From NCBI GenBank assembly GCA_947629795.1, contig CANRFC010000005.1, positions 1 to 64,000 of the forward strand: a stretch of 64,000 bases of DNA. Reading direction: 5' to 3'. The stretch is from an uncultured Oscillospiraceae bacterium (lineage in GTDB: Bacteria; Bacillota; Clostridia; Oscillospirales; Oscillospiraceae). A model generated the notes under the pieces. It was given only the letters and a program-made list of their open reading frames with translations. It ran no database searches and was not told where the DNA came from. A program made the translations under genes and the position numbers. How positions within the stretch are numbered: the stretch's first letter is position 1; every line of letters starts with the position of its first letter. This document shows positions 62,695 through 64,000 of this stretch, piece by piece.

Positions 62695-64000
62695 ATGAGC
62701 GCATCCGATAAGAAAAGGCAGCGGAAAGAGGCTGCCGAGGCCCAGGGGCTGACCCAGCAGGAGCTCCGGGAGCAGGCCAAGGCCAAGACCGCCAAGCGGA
62801 ACAAGACCATCTACACTGCGGTGGGGGTCGTCTGCGCTGTGGGCGCTGTTGCCCTGCTGGTGTGGAACTCCCACTTCTGGGAGAAGGGCGCCGTGGCCGC
62901 CACCATCGACGGGGTGGATTACAAAGCCGCTGACCTTCAGTATTATTACTCCCAGGTCCGCAACAGCGAGATCCAGATGGCCCAGTATTACGCCTACTAC
63001 GGCATCCCCGCCACTTTTGACGCCACTGTGAGCGACGGCGAGCAGTGGTACAGCGAGAGCGACGGCAAGACCTATGCCGACTACTTCCGGGAGCAGGCCC
63101 TCACCTCCCTTCAGCAGACCGCCGTGGCCTGCAAGGCCGCCCAGGAGGCCGGCTACACTCTCTCTGAGGCCGGCGAGAAGGAGCTCCAGGAGAACCTGTC
63201 CAGCTTTGACAAGTACGCCGCCCAGTCCAACATGACCCGGGGCGCCTATATCTCCTACCTCTACGGCGGCGAGGTCACCGAGAAGGTCCTCACCCGCAAC
63301 CTGCGCAACGATATCCTGGCCGACGAGTATCGCCAGTACTACCAGGACAGCCAGACCTATGAGGACGCCGACCTGGAGGCCTACTATAAGGAGCACGCCG
63401 ACACCCTGGACAGCTACACCTACCGCACCTTCACCGTGGACGGCTCCGTGCCCGTGACCACCGATGACGAGGGCAACGAGGTGGAGGCCACCGACGCTGA
63501 GAAAGAGCAGGCCATGCAGGTGGCCAAGGCCCAGGCCGACAAGGCCGTTAAGGAGATCCAGGAGGCCGACGACGCCGAAAAGGCCTTCATCGAGGCCGCT
63601 CCCAAGTATGTCGCCGAGACCTCCAAGGACGCCTACGCCGACGAGAGCTACTCCCTCCGGGAGGACATCCTGGGCAGCACCCTGGGCTCCAGTGACTCTG
63701 CCGCTTACAGCTGGCTCATCGATTCCAGCCGCAAGGCCGGAGACGTCACCTCCATCGAGGTCACCAACGGCTATCAGGTGGTCCTCTTCCTGGGCCGGGA
63801 GCTCATCACCGACCCCACCGTGGACATCCGCCATATCCTGATCAAGGCCAAGACCTCCGATGAGGATGAGACCGACGAGAACGGCCAGAAGATCCCCTCT
63901 CAGGCCGAGCTGGACGCCGCCAAGGCCGAAGCTGAGGCCCTGCTGGAGGAGTGGAAGTCCGGCGAGGCCACAGCCGAGAGCTTCGGAAAGCTGGCCGAGG
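62695..64000 (+). CDS. PpiC-type peptidylprolyl isomerase / foldase, partial at window end
   Basis: Extracytoplasmic foldase, open to the end of the window (435 codons seen). A Lys/Arg/Glu/Gln-rich cytoplasmic start (1-39) leads to one membrane helix (TIYTAVGVVCAVGAVALLVW, about 41-60). There is no lipobox, so it is a membrane-anchored relative of PrsA/SurA and not a lipoprotein. A long helical chaperone domain follows (about 70-375), and the parvulin domain begins at VDIRHILIKAKTSD (near residue 377) with its family-typical RHILIK start. GAGAGGA precedes ATG 62695. It has its own promoter. Confidence 0.85.
   Translation, partial: MSASDKKRQRKEAAEAQGLTQQELREQAKAKTAKRNKTIYTAVGVVCAVGAVALLVWNSHFWEKGAVAATIDGVDYKAADLQYYYSQVRNSEIQMAQYYAYYGIPATFDATVSDGEQWYSESDGKTYADYFREQALTSLQQTAVACKAAQEAGYTLSEAGEKELQENLSSFDKYAAQSNMTRGAYISYLYGGEVTEKVLTRNLRNDILADEYRQYYQDSQTYEDADLEAYYKEHADTLDSYTYRTFTVDGSVPVTTDDEGNEVEATDAEKEQAMQVAKAQADKAVKEIQEADDAEKAFIEAAPKYVAETSKDAYADESYSLREDILGSTLGSSDSAAYSWLIDSSRKAGDVTSIEVTNGYQVVLFLGRELITDPTVDIRHILIKAKTSDEDETDENGQKIPSQAELDAAKAEAEALLEEWKSGEATAESFGKLAE

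Noticed and set aside
62560..63834. Minus-strand open frame of 424 codons at the right end
   Set aside because: Antisense to the foldase gene, which has promoter, ribosome site, membrane helix and parvulin start; the minus product is Val/Gly/Leu repeat-like.

Overview
The window is a gene-dense (about 90% coding), GC-rich stretch of a low-copy chromosome from an anaerobic, spore-forming member of the Clostridia. The best fit is the Oscillospirales (Flavonifractor / Pseudoflavonifractor / Lawsonibacter type). Grounds for this: a complete spoIIAA-spoIIAB-sigF operon and a SigH-like sigma factor (sporulation); two T-box leaders, a THF riboswitch and PolC (Firmicutes traits); strong GC bias at third codon positions; many GTG and TTG starts preceded by AGGAGG. 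I see no rRNA, tRNA, CRISPR array or insertion sequence. The genus is an inference.

Layout. 1-1.4 kb: a lone tyrosine recombinase, the only clear mobile-element gene. 1.4-6 kb (minus): citrate synthase and a three-gene TrpXYZ-like ABC uptake operon with a strong promoter, a palindromic operator candidate and an internal terminator. 6-9 kb (plus): Asp/Glu racemase, WecG/TagA glycosyltransferase, thymidylate kinase, DJ-1 family protein, then on the minus strand a 56-residue Cys/Gly-rich protein behind a sigma-K-like promoter. 9.3-16.7 kb (plus): mltG, a U32 peptidase, a membrane acyltransferase, an alanine T-box, a hypothetical gene, alaS, DUF4250 and a HIT protein. 17-18.7 kb: a PAS-PAS-GGDEF protein with a hairpin leader. 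18.8-23.8 kb (minus): folT under a THF riboswitch, a small EamA protein, and holA-DUF4914-rnmV. 24-25.3 kb: a dicarboxylate/cation symporter.

25.4-32.9 kb (minus): GT2 and GtrA, the spoIIA operon, a lipoprotein, and a valine T-box operon (YcxB-like protein, valS). 33-38.8 kb: flavodoxin, EamA transporter, 3-methyladenine glycosylase with a HAD phosphatase, pcrA, DUF5655. 38.9-49.5 kb (minus): one long run of essential genes, pyrH-frr-uppS-cdsA-dxr-rseP-ispG-polC, which joins UMP phosphorylation, ribosome recycling, isoprenoid and undecaprenyl carrier synthesis, phospholipid synthesis, membrane proteolysis and replication. 49.6-58.9 kb (minus): zinc ribbon protein, sigH, ruvC-ruvA-DUF6054-Imm26-like-ruvB-glmM, lysC, and ACT regulator-hom. 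59-64 kb: a class A PBP; on the plus strand DUF1292, a large structured non-coding RNA candidate, and a PpiC-type foldase cut by the window end.

Most genes are housekeeping. The parts most worth a second look are the structured RNA near 62.3-62.5 kb, the unannotated Cys-rich spore-type microprotein near 9.1 kb, two uncharacterised genes lodged inside the ruv operon, a folT expression platform in which terminator and ribosome-binding site coincide, the paired T-box operons that each carry an extra gene ahead of the synthetase, and the hairpin leader of the GGDEF gene.
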